Shown: piece by piece, positions 26,965 to 39,470 of the stretch
Layout of the letters: each line of letters starts with the position of its first letter
How positions within the stretch are numbered: position 1 is the stretch's first letter
Source of the DNA: Diadema setosum
Lineage: Eukaryota; Echinodermata; Echinoidea; Diadematoida; Diadematidae
Direction: 5' to 3'
NCBI RefSeq assembly: GCF_964275005.1
Contig: NC_092704.1
Coordinates: forward strand, 10,046,871 to 10,110,870
DNA length: 64,000 bases
Notes under the pieces: model-generated
Database searches by the model: none
Seen by the model: only the letters and a program-made list of their open reading frames with translations
Told to the model about the DNA's origin: nothing
Program-made: the position numbers and the translations under genes

Positions 26965-29521
26965 ATAGCAGTGTTTTCAAGTCTCCCAAGCATTTGGGAT
27001 GCCCTACTGCCTTCAAAGGTATACAGCAGCATTGGCCAACCCACAGACATCGGTGCAGATTAGGTTACCGCATTGTGCATGTATTCCTTAGTCCCATGCC
27101 TTGGAAATAGTGTCATAGTTTACCCTAGTCACCGTTGCAGCCAACATGAAATCATCAAGGTAATCAATGCTGGCTACAAGGAACTTCTTCAGGCTCCACC
27201 AACTATTCAGAGTCTTCAGTGTATGTCTATTTGTTAGTTGATTGGGGGGGGGGGGGGGGAAGAAATTATACTCTTTGGTAGTGTGCACATTACTCAGTGT
27301 GGCTGTAGCTAACATGTTCAACTGCATAAAATTGTGAAAAGTTTGTCAAGACAGAAGTGAAGTCTTGAAAGTTGCAGTGGACTTGTGTGTCATTATATCA
27401 TATCATTTGATGATTGAGAGTCCCTCCAGAGTGAAGAACTATCCAGTACTATACATTGTACGTGTACTTCATCTCAAAGCATCATTTTGAAAAATTCAGC
27501 TCGGATTCATGCATTCTAAAGCTTTTTGGTCTTGAGGTAAGCATATGAGACTAGTATCATTAACTGAAGTGAAATAGAGACTAAAAAAAGAAAAAGTGTG
27601 CCTGTTGCAGATCTTTAAGAACTTGCCTTCATTACATTGAAAGAAATGTAACAGATGCGAGCATGTTTTTTTTTTTTTTTTTTTCTGCTGTATTGAGAGT
27701 GTCAGTAGTGTATAAACACAAAGCAATTGTGCTTACTGGAGTGGTGGCAGCTGTGTAAAGTCCATTTCCTGGCCAGACTTTGTAAAGCTTTTGCATTCCA
27801 AGCAGGACTGAGATATACTGTGGAACAGTAATTCTGCATTCTAAACGAGACCAGTGTAACATCCCAATTGCTCGGGGGCCAAACTTCTTGTGAAAGGTTT
27901 ACAAATGTATCTTAACCATGGTTTAAAATTTTAGTACGCCACTTCTAGACTCTTAAACAGAAAATAGGCCTATGTGTTCCTTATTAAACATATAACTATT
28001 TTGCAACCTTATTTGCATGTAAGAAATGTCTGCAATGATTTGGCAGAAGACATGAAGTACAGTACATCCACTTAATTTAATGCCTGTAGCAGCATCTCGT
28101 TTTATCATGCTCTGTTCAGAGTCAACCGGTTGACTACTGAAGCTTGATGATTTTGAACCATGGTTAACATATTCCTCTAACAAGAGTTTGGACTGAACTG
28201 TTGCAAGAAAATGTTCTTTTGTTTGCATTTTAATACAGAACAGGCTAAGCAGACAGGCGACACAGCCTTGATCTCAGCTTAACATAAATTTCCTCTCCCC
28301 CCACATTTCAATATGAAAAGAAAAATTAAAGATTGTGACAGATAGAACTACAGTAAAGCAAGCAGTGATATGGTTTCTGCTTTGGACAATAAGTATTGCA
28401 CGATATTGAGCACAGTATCCGTGATAATTGCTTATGTAAACATAATACAGTGGCAGACTAGCAGTTTAGCAGACCTCTTTACAAGATAATGCTCAGAAAC
28501 TGTAATCAGCCACTCTGCATTTGCATCCTGTAAGCTATAAATGCAAATAAGAATTTGCTTCTTCTTTTTTTAACTAAAATGAAAAATGGAAATGCACCTA
28601 CACATGGGCAGTGTGTAGCTGAGTGTTCAAATGGTTAAGAATCTGTCTGTAGGCACTGCATTTGCAAGCAAAAGAATACTATCAGCAATTTGTAAATAGA
28701 TAAAAAATTGTATGAATATTAACCTCTTATAGTGTTATTGAACAAGAATGATGTACACTTGTGTGTAATGTAAACTCAGTTATATTGTGTTATAGGATAA
28801 AGCAATCATGTACAAAAGAAGCTCTTCCCCTCAGAGAAATAAAATACATGTATTGGCATTAGGTGTATGTGGGAGCTCTAACCCCGATGGGTTAGGCAGG
28901 AAAGCGTACAGTGTGCAGGCTTGGCGCTGTTATAAACTTACTCTGTCTGTGGTTGAGTCGACATACGACTTTCTGTTTCTGTTCACACTTTATTCACTGC
29001 AAATCAGAAGGGATCAGAAATGTAGTGCTTGGAAAGTATGACGACAGTCTCTTCAAGTACAAAAATGAACTTTCCTGTTTTGTAATTCACATGTCTCGGC
29101 AAGAAGAATGATAAAATATCACACTTTTCCTGGATGTTTCTCCCAGCTTGTTCCATCATGACATTTCCTACATGCTGTTGCATTCTCTTGGCAAATTCTT
29201 TTGTTTCATTTTTTTTTTCATTGCACATCATCTCATGCAGTTTATTGTTGTATCATTATTTATTTTACTCATTCTCAGCTGAAAGCAGCGACCTGTGCAA
29301 TGCAATTTCATTTGGTAATTAGGCGAGCATGTATGACAAAATTGTCAAAAGAAGTTTGGAAATTTCACCAAGTGTGAAACCTTAAGACTACAAGTGAGTT
29401 ATTAAGTGCAGCACTCTGAGCTTGTTATGTACAAGAACAGGTGCAAATATACACGTATGTTCACAGTTTCACATAATCATATCATATTAAAGAATGAGAA
29501 TAGATTCTTCTGGCAGTTTAA

Positions 29522-29607
29522 CCCGTTGAGGACGACTGATTTTGTTATATAACATGCATTTCCCGTAGACACCTGCCCTGGTATTCTCGGGACTCGTCTT
29601 CAACGGG
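29522..29607. mobile_element. TTAA-flanked mini-MITE, family B, 86 bp
   Basis: Lies between TTAA at 29518-29521 and 29608-29611, with the tips CCCGTTGAGGACGA and TCGTCTTCAACGGG. CCC...GGG tips with a TTAA target fit piggyBac-type mobility. It is the uninterrupted sister of the element at 37419-37714. Confidence 0.75.
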
Positions 29608-30291
29608 TTAAATAGAATGTTTGTGTGTTTTGACATGTGCCCATGTTTTGCAAGGTCACAAATTGGCACTGAAAGATAGTATGCCTTAAAATTTTGCGTA
29701 GATTAGTGGTAAAAACTGCATATAGGTGAACCAAGGAAAATACTAGGGCATCCATACAGAATGAGAGCACATTGTTCAAAAACTTCCAATTGTGCTACAA
29801 CATATATTACAAAAGTGATATGTGTTTAAGTGTAGAGGTAAGTGACTTAAGAACCAATCTTGAAAAGGCTTGAAAAGGCTTGAAAAGGTAGCAATTTGGG
29901 AGCATTTCTCTGAAACAGTGTACTATGGAAAGAAGGGATTTATAAATCAATTGTCCTGACTGCAAAGTACCTTGAAATGCCGTTTTGCGAAAATTTTTGT
30001 GGGGTATTTATTTTTTACTGCTTTCCCATTAGTAAGAAATTCCTGCAATGTTTACATTGCTGAAACCTCAGTGGTTGTGATTCTTTCTATACCTACAAAA
30101 AGAATTGAACAGTTTTTGCGTTTGAAATGGTTGCTAATAGAAATATGATAATACTTCTAGAGAACTCCCATCTCAGTTGATAATAGGAATAGACTAACGT
30201 ATATTGAAGTCTTCAACTTAATGTTACGATTTAAGCCATAGCTGTGTTTGGAGATGTCTTGTGCATGTCAAGTTCATTATTGCTGTAAAAC

Positions 30292-30297
30292 AATAAA
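30292..30297 (+). terminator. Candidate polyadenylation signal for DCTN2
   Basis: AATAAA followed within 40 bases by a GT-rich stretch (CATCTGTGTTTC). It is the best-formed signal downstream of the DCTN2 stop. Use not proven. Confidence 0.4.
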
Positions 30298-30661
30298 AAA
30301 ATCCCATAAACCTTCGAATTGTCATCTGTGTTTCATAAAAATCTTGTTGGATATTCTTTATGGATGTCGAGTCTTAATGGCATGAATGAATTTTTGCTGT
30401 AAGGCAGAAATGGGATGCCTGCAACTGCACTCCTCAAGTACGTGTGAATATCAACAAATGCTTCTTTTAAGTGTGCAATATTAAGCAGGTGGTGTGCGAC
30501 AAATAATGGCGAAGCAAGACAGCATCCCAACATACCAAACTTCTTAGGACCGGTCAAATTATAACTACAGTGTACATATTCAAATGCAGATGTTAGGCAT
30601 TCTGATTGCACAATAAACCAAATGTTAGTTTAAAATGTCATTTGTCTCCATTATCATTGTA

Positions 30662-31351
30662 CAGGAAGACCTTGTTGTAACAAGGTCAATGGGGCCATTG
30701 ATTTCATCTCGTTAAAACCAGTACCTCCTTACCTCCGCCGAGGGAGGAGGTTATGTTTTCGTTACCGTTGGTTTGTGTGTTTGTTAGTTTAGAGTTAGTT
30801 TGTCCGTGTGCAAAATAACTCAAAAAGTAGTGAACAGATTGGAATGAAACTTGCAGGAAAGGTTGAGAATGATACAAGTAACAAACGATTAACTTTTGGT
30901 AGTGATCTGAGAATTTTTTGGGAATTTATGAAGGATTTTTGATATTTTGGCAGGTAGGGTCAATGAACTTGGGAGTTCAGGCTGCGCGTATTTGAGGTTT
31001 GCATGCGCGCACTAGAGTGCGTGCTCTAGCTTCTGCTGAGGGTTTATGACGTATCAAAGGCTTCTATATTGGCAAATCGGGCGATTTTCTGCACACTATA
31101 AACACTTTCAGCATGCTATAATTACATATGGGTGGAAATCACTGATATCTCTATGGAAGAACAAGATCAGTGATGAAAATGAGCTGCATGCTTGGCGGAG
31201 GTCTGCGCTCTCAGAGTGCTTCTCTAGTTTTAACTGTATTGAAAAAGAGACCACTTAAATACAGTTATGGCAAATGGGGACTACTGAATTGACCTCGTTG
31301 AAAGTGATCATCGTAAAGTGAGCTCGTTTTTTTAACAGGGTTTCCCTACAG
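30662..31351. mobile_element. TA-site MITE split by a CTCCGCC element
   Basis: The left end CAGGAAGACCTTGTTGTAAC and right end GGGTTTCCCTACAG are loosely inverted. The interior carries GACCTCGTTGAAAG on the right and CTCGTTAAAACC on the left. The two halves are separated by the element at about 30727-31233. Ends are approximate because the terminal repeats have diverged. Confidence 0.45.
30727..31233. mobile_element. CTCCGCC-tipped element
   Basis: Starts ACCTCCGCCGAGGGAGG, with a GTTTGTGTGTTTGTTAG stretch after it. It ends GGCGGAGGTCTGCGCTCTC plus TCTAGTTTT. The tip wording matches the larger elements at 23706-24722 (CCTCCGCC/GGCGGAGG and CTAGTT tail), so they look like one superfamily. No protein encoded. 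Confidence 0.55.
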
Positions 31352-31645
31352 CATCACTTTTCCAGTCATTCAACGTCTGTGAATAACAGTAAAAAAATCA
31401 CAACCACAGTCTCATTAATGGCTTTTAATATACTGTGTGTCATTTTAATATTCATATTTCATAATACTTATCTTTGCCATATTTTTGTGTACAATAGTGG
31501 AATGATGGATAGTATGAGATTTCACACAATTTACGATGAAAGCCAAGTCAAAGTGCATACTCTTCATTGTTCATGATGTTGTTTGAAAGCCACTCCATAT
31601 ATGATTTCAGAAAAGTAAAACAAAGAGATACATCAAACAGTATTA

Positions 31646-31838
31646 CAGTGGACTCCTATTATAACGAAGTCCTCGGGACCGGCAGTTTTCTTCGTTATAT
31701 CAAAATTTCATTATAACTGAACAAATAAACAGTAATTAAAAAAAAAAACATAGAGGGGAGAATTTCGTGGTCCAAATTTTTACTTCGTTGTAACCGGAAT
31801 TTCGTTCTAACCGTGTTCGTTATGACGGGAGTGCACTG
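31646..31838. mobile_element. TA-site pogo/Tigger-like MITE, 193 bp
   Basis: The ends CAGTGGACTCCTATTATAAC and GTTATGACGGGAGTGCACTG are inverted and flanked by TA (31644-31645, 31839-31840). The TATAACGAA wording is typical of Tigger-type tips. Confidence 0.7.
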
Positions 31839-33424
31839 TATGACATTTTATGTCAACTTCTTTCATATCTTGCCAATCATAAACATCTATGAAATACATT
31901 CTATTTGGACATTGATAGATATATTCTCCTATCTGTAAATACTGATTACTCCTCAATTTTGTTACATGAAATAAAAGATCACCAAGGAAGGAAACATTTT
32001 ACCAAAAAAAAAACAAAACACCAAAAACACAAAACAGTAAACCTCCCATCAGTTGACATGCACAGGACCAGAGACAATCTCTCAAATTATGCTAATGTTG
32101 ACTTATGCTGAAATCAATAAGCTACAAAGAGAGAAAAAAAAAATCTGGATGCTTTTATTGTGTCAACTTATGCAAGGTTTACTGATGTGCAGTTGTAACA
32201 GCTGATGAGGCATCATATAAAAGAAAAAAAAAATGTGTCAGAAATAGAAACAATGAATTTAAATTTAGAAAAGCTTTGTCAAGATGACACTGCTCAAAAA
32301 AACAAAGTGATCTTTACCAAGAGATTATTTGTGGCAAGGAACCTGAATAAGCACAGCATTTCAGAAGCAGCTATCCTCCCCATCCCCCCCCCCCCCACCA
32401 TTACAAAGATTACAGATTATCACGTACATACATTCTTGATACGCAGGGCTTGTACAACACATATCATATCTGTCAACTGAAGTTTCCTGCAGGCAACCAT
32501 ACAGTTACACCAGCGACAAGTAGTCAGTGAAGGCTGGTCTCTGACAAAAAGCAGTAAGGTTAAATGAGGTGCCATGTGTAATGCACACAGGGGCTCTCTA
32601 CTGCATATGGAAAATTCATAGTTGAGAATTACGTTCCTTTCAATTCGTTGTAACATTCCTTTTCGAGGAATTTAGTTCCCAAAACAACATTCAATTCAGT
32701 TCAGCATTGCTATTTGTAAAGTGTCTTCTTTTCTTTTTCCATGCCAACATCAGCAAAATAAAGTTACAAAAAGAAAATGAACATTACACACTGCATGATC
32801 CTTTCTTGTTTGAAGTATTTTTCTGACCATAGTCACATATTGGTAGATTTGGCAGAGCAGGACAGATGCAACAAAAAAAAAAAAAAAAAAAAAAAAAAAC
32901 TGTATCATGGTTTATCAATGGCAGTGTAAATGCCTCCAATGTAAGTCTGAACATAGGAACTTGAGAGCACAGCCACATGCTCAAGATTTCAAAGTTGTTA
33001 GCCATTTTCTCTGGGTATAAATTGCATATATCCTCATCTGATAAATTGTATATGTCATTCATATTCTAGTGAATCATGTAATACGATACATATTACTTCC
33101 TTTTATGCAGAAGAGTATTTGGGACTTTTGGATTGTGACAGGGAATTGTCAAAAACTCTAGAATTCTACTTGCATCATTCTCAGTCTTGTTGGGTTGTAG
33201 AAAGTAACAAAGAACACATCTTGCACAGTGATATAATCAAGTTACATTTATAGAAGAGCGTTGACTAGACTAGGCGGATGCAAATTCGATGCAGCTTTGA
33301 AAGAGAAATGTTGATTTCTCTTGAAAGACAAATGTTGATGCAGCTTTGAAAGAGAAATGTTACATTTCTAGATCTTTCTAGCTTTAAATCTCTAGTTACA
33401 TTCAGACGGTGATCCCTAACCTCG

Positions 33425-33565
33425 ACAATACAATGTAGCTAACCTTGAGGATAAGTTCTATGGAGTACCAAGTGTTGCACGGTCAATTTCGTAATGAAAT
33501 TGACCGTGCGACGCTTAGCACCCCATAGAACTTATCCTCAAGGTTAAGGATCTCTATTGTAACTT
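33425..33565. mobile_element. Foldback element with tight hairpin
   Basis: Arms AACCTTGAGGATAAGTTCTA (from 33441) and its inverse (to 33545) enclose an inner hairpin GCACGGTCAATTTC/GAAATTGACCGTGC with a 4-base loop. Outer arms continue more weakly. Probably a small MITE; no target duplication recognised. Confidence 0.6.
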
Positions 33566-34808
33566 GCGTTGGCCATAACTGGGGGGCTCCCAAACTACAC
33601 AGAAAAGATGATTCAACCGGTTATGTAATGAGTCAGGTGCATTGCTATGTCAGTGCACAAATGCATATATTCACCATTGTAATAGGCATACTGAAACCAC
33701 CCAGCTATGGCTGAAAGAGACATTAACATTAAAAAAGAGCAACCAAGCCGAACAGATCTGTATCCAAGAAACAAAACACTTCAGATGGAGTCCAGAAAAA
33801 CAGATAAACAAACAACAAGTGTCAGATTCGAATATGAATATATGCCATAATTCCTCCTTCGAAACTGATCAACGAATTCATCAAGATGTCAATTACATTT
33901 CAGAATCTCAACATCATGTACGTATGCAGTACATCATGCTCAATTTATCTTAAAAATAAAACATCTTCAATGGCTTCAAGGCTTCACATAGCAACAGCTG
34001 CCACAGGTGTATTTTTCTATTCATTCACTGGATTCTCTGAAGCAGTCTACAATCCTTTTATGAGGAAAATCCCTTGCGTGCTTCAAGTGCCAATTGGCAC
34101 AGAAAACCCAATTGCTTCGTAACACAGTGTCCAAAGTCACTAGCATACTAAGGGTTAACCTCATTGCCCACCAGGACTGCATGAGGGAACTACAATTGTA
34201 TGTCTCACCAAATAATAAATAAATAAATAAATTTAAAAATGGATCACCAATCAGAAGTTCTCTCTCATCCTCTGAAGTGCAAAATTTCTACTCTGTTTTT
34301 CAGTTCGATTTTATGGAATACAGTAAAATAAAAACCAGCCAAATAAAATAGTGGACAGCTTCATTGAAAGGCGACATTGATGAAGAAAGTTATGGAATTT
34401 GAAATTTTCACATGTTGCTGTTGTTGTTTCTGCTGCTGTAGTAATCTGCTTGTGATATCAGTTGCAACCACATGATGCAAATGTTCACTAATTTGGAAAC
34501 TGTGTCCCCTCATCCCAGTAGGTCATCAATACATTGTTATCACAACGCAACAATAAGTGTGATGCTCAAGATATCCATTTCCTGTGCGATTACATTTCTC
34601 GAAAAAAACATTTAGCACAGATGTGTGCAGGTACACAGAAAATATAATCACTCATTCATTTCATCTTATTTGCATAAATGTGGTTTGTGAGTACATGTGA
34701 AACTTTTTTTATAATGTCTGATTGTGATGAATTTCCACAGTTTAATTAACTTTTGAAAAAATAAATTCATCAAAGTCACTGTAGACACAGATTGAAACTG
34801 CACTCTTA

Positions 34809-35175
34809 GGCCCGAATTCACGAAGGTGGTACAAACAAAACCATGGTCTAAACCATGGACAAAAACCATGGAGCGCCAAGTGTCAAACAGAATATTTCGT
34901 TACGAAATTGGTATTTTCGTCGACAAAATGACTGTTTCGTTAACGAAATTGGTATTTTCGTCGACAAAATGACTGTTTCGTTAACGAAATTATCATTTCG
35001 TGGACGAAATGTTCATTTAGTTACAAAATGTTGTCATTTCTTCACAAAATAATCATTTCATCGACGAAATGACTGATTTCGTAGCGAAATATCGCATGCG
35101 ACACTTGGCATTCCATGGTTTTTGTCCATGGTTTTAACCATGGTTTCATTTGTACCACCTTCGTGAATTCGGGCC
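34809..35175. mobile_element. GGCCCGAATTC foldback MITE, copy 1
   Basis: Near-perfect arms of about 80 bp start GGCCCGAATTCACGAAGGTG and include an ACCATGG...CCATGG palindrome cluster. Between the arms lie several degenerate units of the form ATTTCGTNNACGAAAT. Flanks are TTA (left) and TTG (right), so a 3-bp duplication is possible but imperfect. Confidence 0.75.
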
Positions 35176-35293
35176 TTGGTGTACATCCAAGAACTCCTCA
35201 TAGACCAAGTCAATACCTTTAAAATGAAGGTAAGTGTGCAGAGAAAGTTCATGTGTCCAAACAAGTATGCAGACAGATAACTTGGAATAAAAA

Positions 35294-35733
35294 CATGTCA
35301 ATATCGTCTGTTGAGAGTGAGAAGGGCGTTAAGTGGTCCTGAACACTATGGCCCGAATTCACGAAGGTGGTACAAACAAAACCATGGTTTAAACCATGGA
35401 CAAAAACCATGGAGCGCCAAGTGTCGCACGGAATATTTCGTTACGAAATTGGTCATTTCGTTGATAAAATGACAGGTTTCGTTAACGAAATTATCATTCC
35501 GTGGACGAAATGTTCATTTAGTTACAAAATGCTGTCATTTTGTTACAAAATAATAATTTCATTGACGAAATGACTGATTTCGTGACGAAATATTCCATGC
35601 AACACTTGGCACTCCATGGTTTTTGTCCATGGTTTAAACCATGGTTTTGTTTGTACCACCTTCGTGAATTCGGGCCTATGGGTTTAGTGGCAACTTAACG
35701 CCCTTATCATTCTCAACCGACGATATGTCAACA
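35294..35733. mobile_element. Foldback MITE with CGTTAAGTGG arms, split by GGCCCGAATTC copy 2
   Basis: The left arm (about 35296-35336: ATATCGTCTGTTGAGAGTGA, GGGCGTTAAGTGG) and right arm (about 35690-35731) are inverted copies. The central part is occupied by the element at 35350-35676. Ends are approximate. Confidence 0.6.
35350..35676. mobile_element. GGCCCGAATTC foldback MITE, copy 2
   Basis: Same tips and arms as copy 1, with fewer internal ATTTCGT/ACGAAAT units. TAT flanks both ends (35347-35349 and 35677-35679), a clean 3-bp duplication. It is inserted in the middle of another foldback element. Confidence 0.8.
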
Positions 35734-37418
35734 AATTAAAAACATTATTCATTTAGATGAATGAATTATCAAGTCGTAAGTAAAAAAAAACACACACAAA
35801 TGAATTAAAAAATTGATAGCTAATAAAATAATGTACATGATATGATTTGTTGAATGACTATAAAAACTAGTCAGCTTTGTTTCAGAAGATGGTAAAGATA
35901 AATCGCTCAAGGTCTTTGAAAAAAAAAAGTGTTTCAAAGCAATTCATTTGAATATAAGGCAAATATCAGGAAGGGTATTCATCATGCATTGCTCAAAAGT
36001 CTCATTTTTGTTGATGAAAAATAGTAGGACTATCTTGCCTGCCTAAATGCCTATGTGTCTATTCAAATACATTTCACACAAGTGAAGCTCAAAACATAAC
36101 AAAAAAAAAAAAAAATGATTTCACATGAATTAGTCATGAGTCAACAATCAAAAAACTACTGAAACTGTAAGTGGAAACTTGCTACAAATTTCTGAAACCA
36201 ATAAGTAGATTGCTATTCATGAAACAAGGTGATATCTGCCAATTCTCCCAACTTCATCTTCTTCTTCTTTTTTCAATGCAATAAACAAAACAGACATTAT
36301 GCTAATGCAGTATCAAATCAATGTAAAACAGTGTAAAAAGACTGGTCACAGAAAATTGCACAGAGTGCTGGCCAATTCATTGTTCTGGAACAACTTCGAT
36401 AAATCACTTTGCTGAGCCATCGGCAAATAATCTAAACATCATGACTCCACTAGCTACAGTAACAGGTGTTAACCGTTTCCTTCATTCTCAGGACATTCCA
36501 TCATATCCTCTGTACACAGAACATTGTTTATGACGATAATACTGAAGAAAAATTGCAAGAAATTCACAACACATTCACACCTCCTGATGGAAGAACCAAG
36601 AATTATGCAAGGTACTGAGCGAAGCCATCAAAATCAGCAAATACATACATGTAGATATTAAACAATCACTTGCAAATTGATCTTATCATTTTCTGCACAT
36701 ACACAGAACACAATAATAGCATCAGGCACTGTAAAGCAAGGACATTATTTCGATAGACTGTGTACAGTGTACTTACAGTGAGTCGTAAATTCAATACATT
36801 CTCCACAATCAATGACATTTGTAGCATACACAAAATACTTTGCAAAGTCATGTCAGTAAAACTGTGCTACATTGCAACCATCAAAGGTCTCTTGTCACAA
36901 CTATGAAGTGTTTTCAGTCTGTCACTTTTTTTTTACACAATACAGTGTATATCAGATAAAACTATTATTCTCTCTCTCTCTATCTCTGCAGATATAGCTG
37001 TCACAGATCAACTAATTCATAATCCTGAATTCCTTTCATATTTGTCTCAGAATGTCACTGGCAATGCAAGAGAAAGTATCTAAATTTCACTCCTACTTGC
37101 TACGCAATTTTCGCTCTATGCTCAAAAGCATGTAGCCCTCTATATTCAAAGATAAAAATTGAGACATACACATGATTGTAGTAATTGATGTCTCCTCAAA
37201 ATATAAGACAAAAAATTGTCCACTTAACAGGAAATTCACCTTCGTGTTCAATCAAGATACAAAATTGTGTTAATATTGCCTTTGGCTGAATGGATGTAAC
37301 ATGCAAATGTACATATATAAACAGTACAGAAGACCTCAAAGTTTGACAATAAAGTGGGTGGGGCAGCCTACAAGCTCCACACTTCAAAACAATAATACAA
37401 AAGAAAAACACAGTTTAA

Positions 37419-37714
37419 CTCATTGAAGACTACTGTAAAAGTGGAAATTTTCGCGGTGTTGAAATTTTCGCGCATTTCGCGCAACCAGAAACTAGCGCGA
37501 AAATAAAAACATGCGAATATTTTTGCTTGCCATACGTTCCTGTGCGTGATGTCTTGATTCCGCGGAATTAAAAACATGCGAAACTCTTCTGACCCGGCCT
37601 AGCGCGAAAAATTAGTCGCGCGAAAATATCCACTTTTACAGTAGTCCCAAGTATACTCGGGCAAGTGTCTATGGGAAATGCGTGTTACGGCAAAATCAGC
37701 TCATCCTCAATGGG
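37419..37714. mobile_element. TTAA-flanked mini-MITE, family B, interrupted copy
   Basis: Lies between TTAA at 37415-37418 and 37715-37718. Outside the inner insertion only about 85 bp remain. These align in inverted orientation with the 86-bp element at 29522-29607, for example GTGTCTATGGGAAATGCGTG against GTGTCTACGGGAAATGCATG. The second element is inserted 14 bp from the left end, at a TA. Confidence 0.75.
37433..37641. mobile_element. TA-site MITE with TTTTCGCG arms, 209 bp
   Basis: The ends CTGTAAAAGTGG and CCACTTTTACAG are inverted and flanked by TA (37431-37432, 37642-37643). CGCGAAAAT/ATTTTCGCG words are spread through it. Related in style to the CAGTAAAACC copies in DCTN2. Confidence 0.75.
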
Positions 37715-39288
37715 TTAAACAATGGAGATCTGTGTTTGACACTAGCTACCTCACAGCAGCCACAAAAATTGACATCAACACATGAAATTGGTCCCAGGTT
37801 TCGATCAGCTTCTATCTCTTGCTTGAACTATGGAAAACGCCAATTCCCTGAAAACTATGGTGCATGTGACTTTTCTATCATTCGTAGAAAAACACTGCAC
37901 AACCATAATGCCAATGGTAAGAATTGCCCCAACAAGATAACTTTGCAACAGTCTGTAAGTAAAGATAAGAGTATTGGGCCATGAAAGCACAGAGGGGGCA
38001 AAGCTCCTTTGAACATCTGATTGTATAATGTGCATTAATGGTTTCTCATCAAAGGGTTTTACACCAGAGAAAAATCCATACTGGAGTTTTGAACCTACAC
38101 ATGCAGTTTGCAAAGTGTCTCTTACTCAGGTACCTAAAACCAACAACTGCCACTTAAACAAAGAGATTTTAAGGTAATTTTCATTCAGAAAGAATGGCTG
38201 CCTGGTCACATGATTACTCATCACCCAGTTATGTACAGTGAAGAACAGTGTCCCTATTTCACAATCATGCACAACAGTAATCAACAGATAAGAAACACCT
38301 CTTCCTGTTGCAATAAATCATGATTTGCTATAGCTGGCTCTCAAAAAAAAAAAAAAAAAATCTCTTTCTGACAGGAAAATCACTCTTGAAGAGTAGAAAC
38401 ATTCCTCGAGCTTCACTCTCGTTTTCTTTCAGCAACCTAATTACTTGTTTTTAATACTAGTCACTCTACAACAACATCCTATTGATCCACAGTCCTGTTC
38501 CATATAAGTTGTGATCAAACATAAGTCTCTGAATACTCAATTCTGATTGGCTGATACCGGACTTATGTTTGATTATCTGATTTAAGGTTTGATTGCATCA
38601 TTTCATGCAACATGCCTAGGGTCCAGAATGCATACTCGTACATTTGACCATGAATCACAATCCCAGAGAAGTTACCTCAGGTTGAAATGCCGGTAGAACT
38701 GAAAATGAATGCCCTTTGAGTCCCACAAGGGTGACTTGAGGTTTGGTAGATTTTGCAGAAGAGTCTCCAATCTCCTGTCCAAGTCTATACAAAGTACAAG
38801 TTCTGTATAAGAGGTATTTCTTTTTTTTTTATCAGTTGCTGAAGACCCATGTGATTTATATACCAGACTTTGGTTTTCTCCATTTCCTACAGAAAATCCT
38901 ACAGAAACTTTTCAAACATTCAGCAGCAGCAGCAGCACTGATTCTTGAGGTAATCATAGGTACCATGTGATTAATGAGTGCATCAAGTTTAATACAGGTT
39001 AACCTGAGCACATCTTCATAGCAGTTACTAGGAAAATTTGAATTCCCTCTCTATACCAACCTGCAATAAAGATCTAAGTCTGTATATTTTAATGGACAAT
39101 GAACTTCAAAGTCCTTTTCCTTGTCAGTAACATTATTATAGTAAGGTTGACTTTTACTGCCATCCATTTTGTTGGATTATAAGTAGTCTATTTTGATAAA
39201 ACATTCAATTTCCATGATACATGAATTCAAAGCCATGAATTTCAAATTTCAAAATTTGTGGGTAGCTCTTTACTCTTGTCAGTGATTA

Positions 39289-39470
39289 CACTCAACCTTG
39301 CTTAAGTCGACCTCACACAAGTTGAATAATTGCCAAAGTTGAAGGTCTTTTCAAGTGCTCTTCTCTTTATATTCTATTGATTTTAATCCCTCATACTTAC
39401 AGTCAAATTTTCTCTAAGTCGAAATTATTTCTTTAGTCCAAATGGATTCAACTTAAGGCAAGGTTGACTG
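39289..39470. mobile_element. TA-site pogo/Tigger-like MITE, copy 2
   Basis: The ends CACTCAACCTTGCTTAAGTC and GGCAAGGTTGACTG are inverted, with TA on both sides. The interior CTTTATATTCTATTGATTTT segment matches the inverse of the copy at 26482-26657. Confidence 0.7.

Larger units (their letters stand above)
26965..30315 (+). other. DCTN2: Probable DCTN2 3' UTR
   Basis: The stretch after the DCTN2 stop has no recognisable exon. It has one AATAAA at 28838-28843 and a stronger one at 30292-30297, followed by a GT-rich segment. It includes poly-G (about 27245-27259), poly-T (27666-27684), a triple CTTGAAAAGG repeat (about 29868-29888) and the small TTAA element at 29522-29607. The extent is inferred from the signals only; the shorter form ending near 28860 is equally possible. 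Confidence 0.4.
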
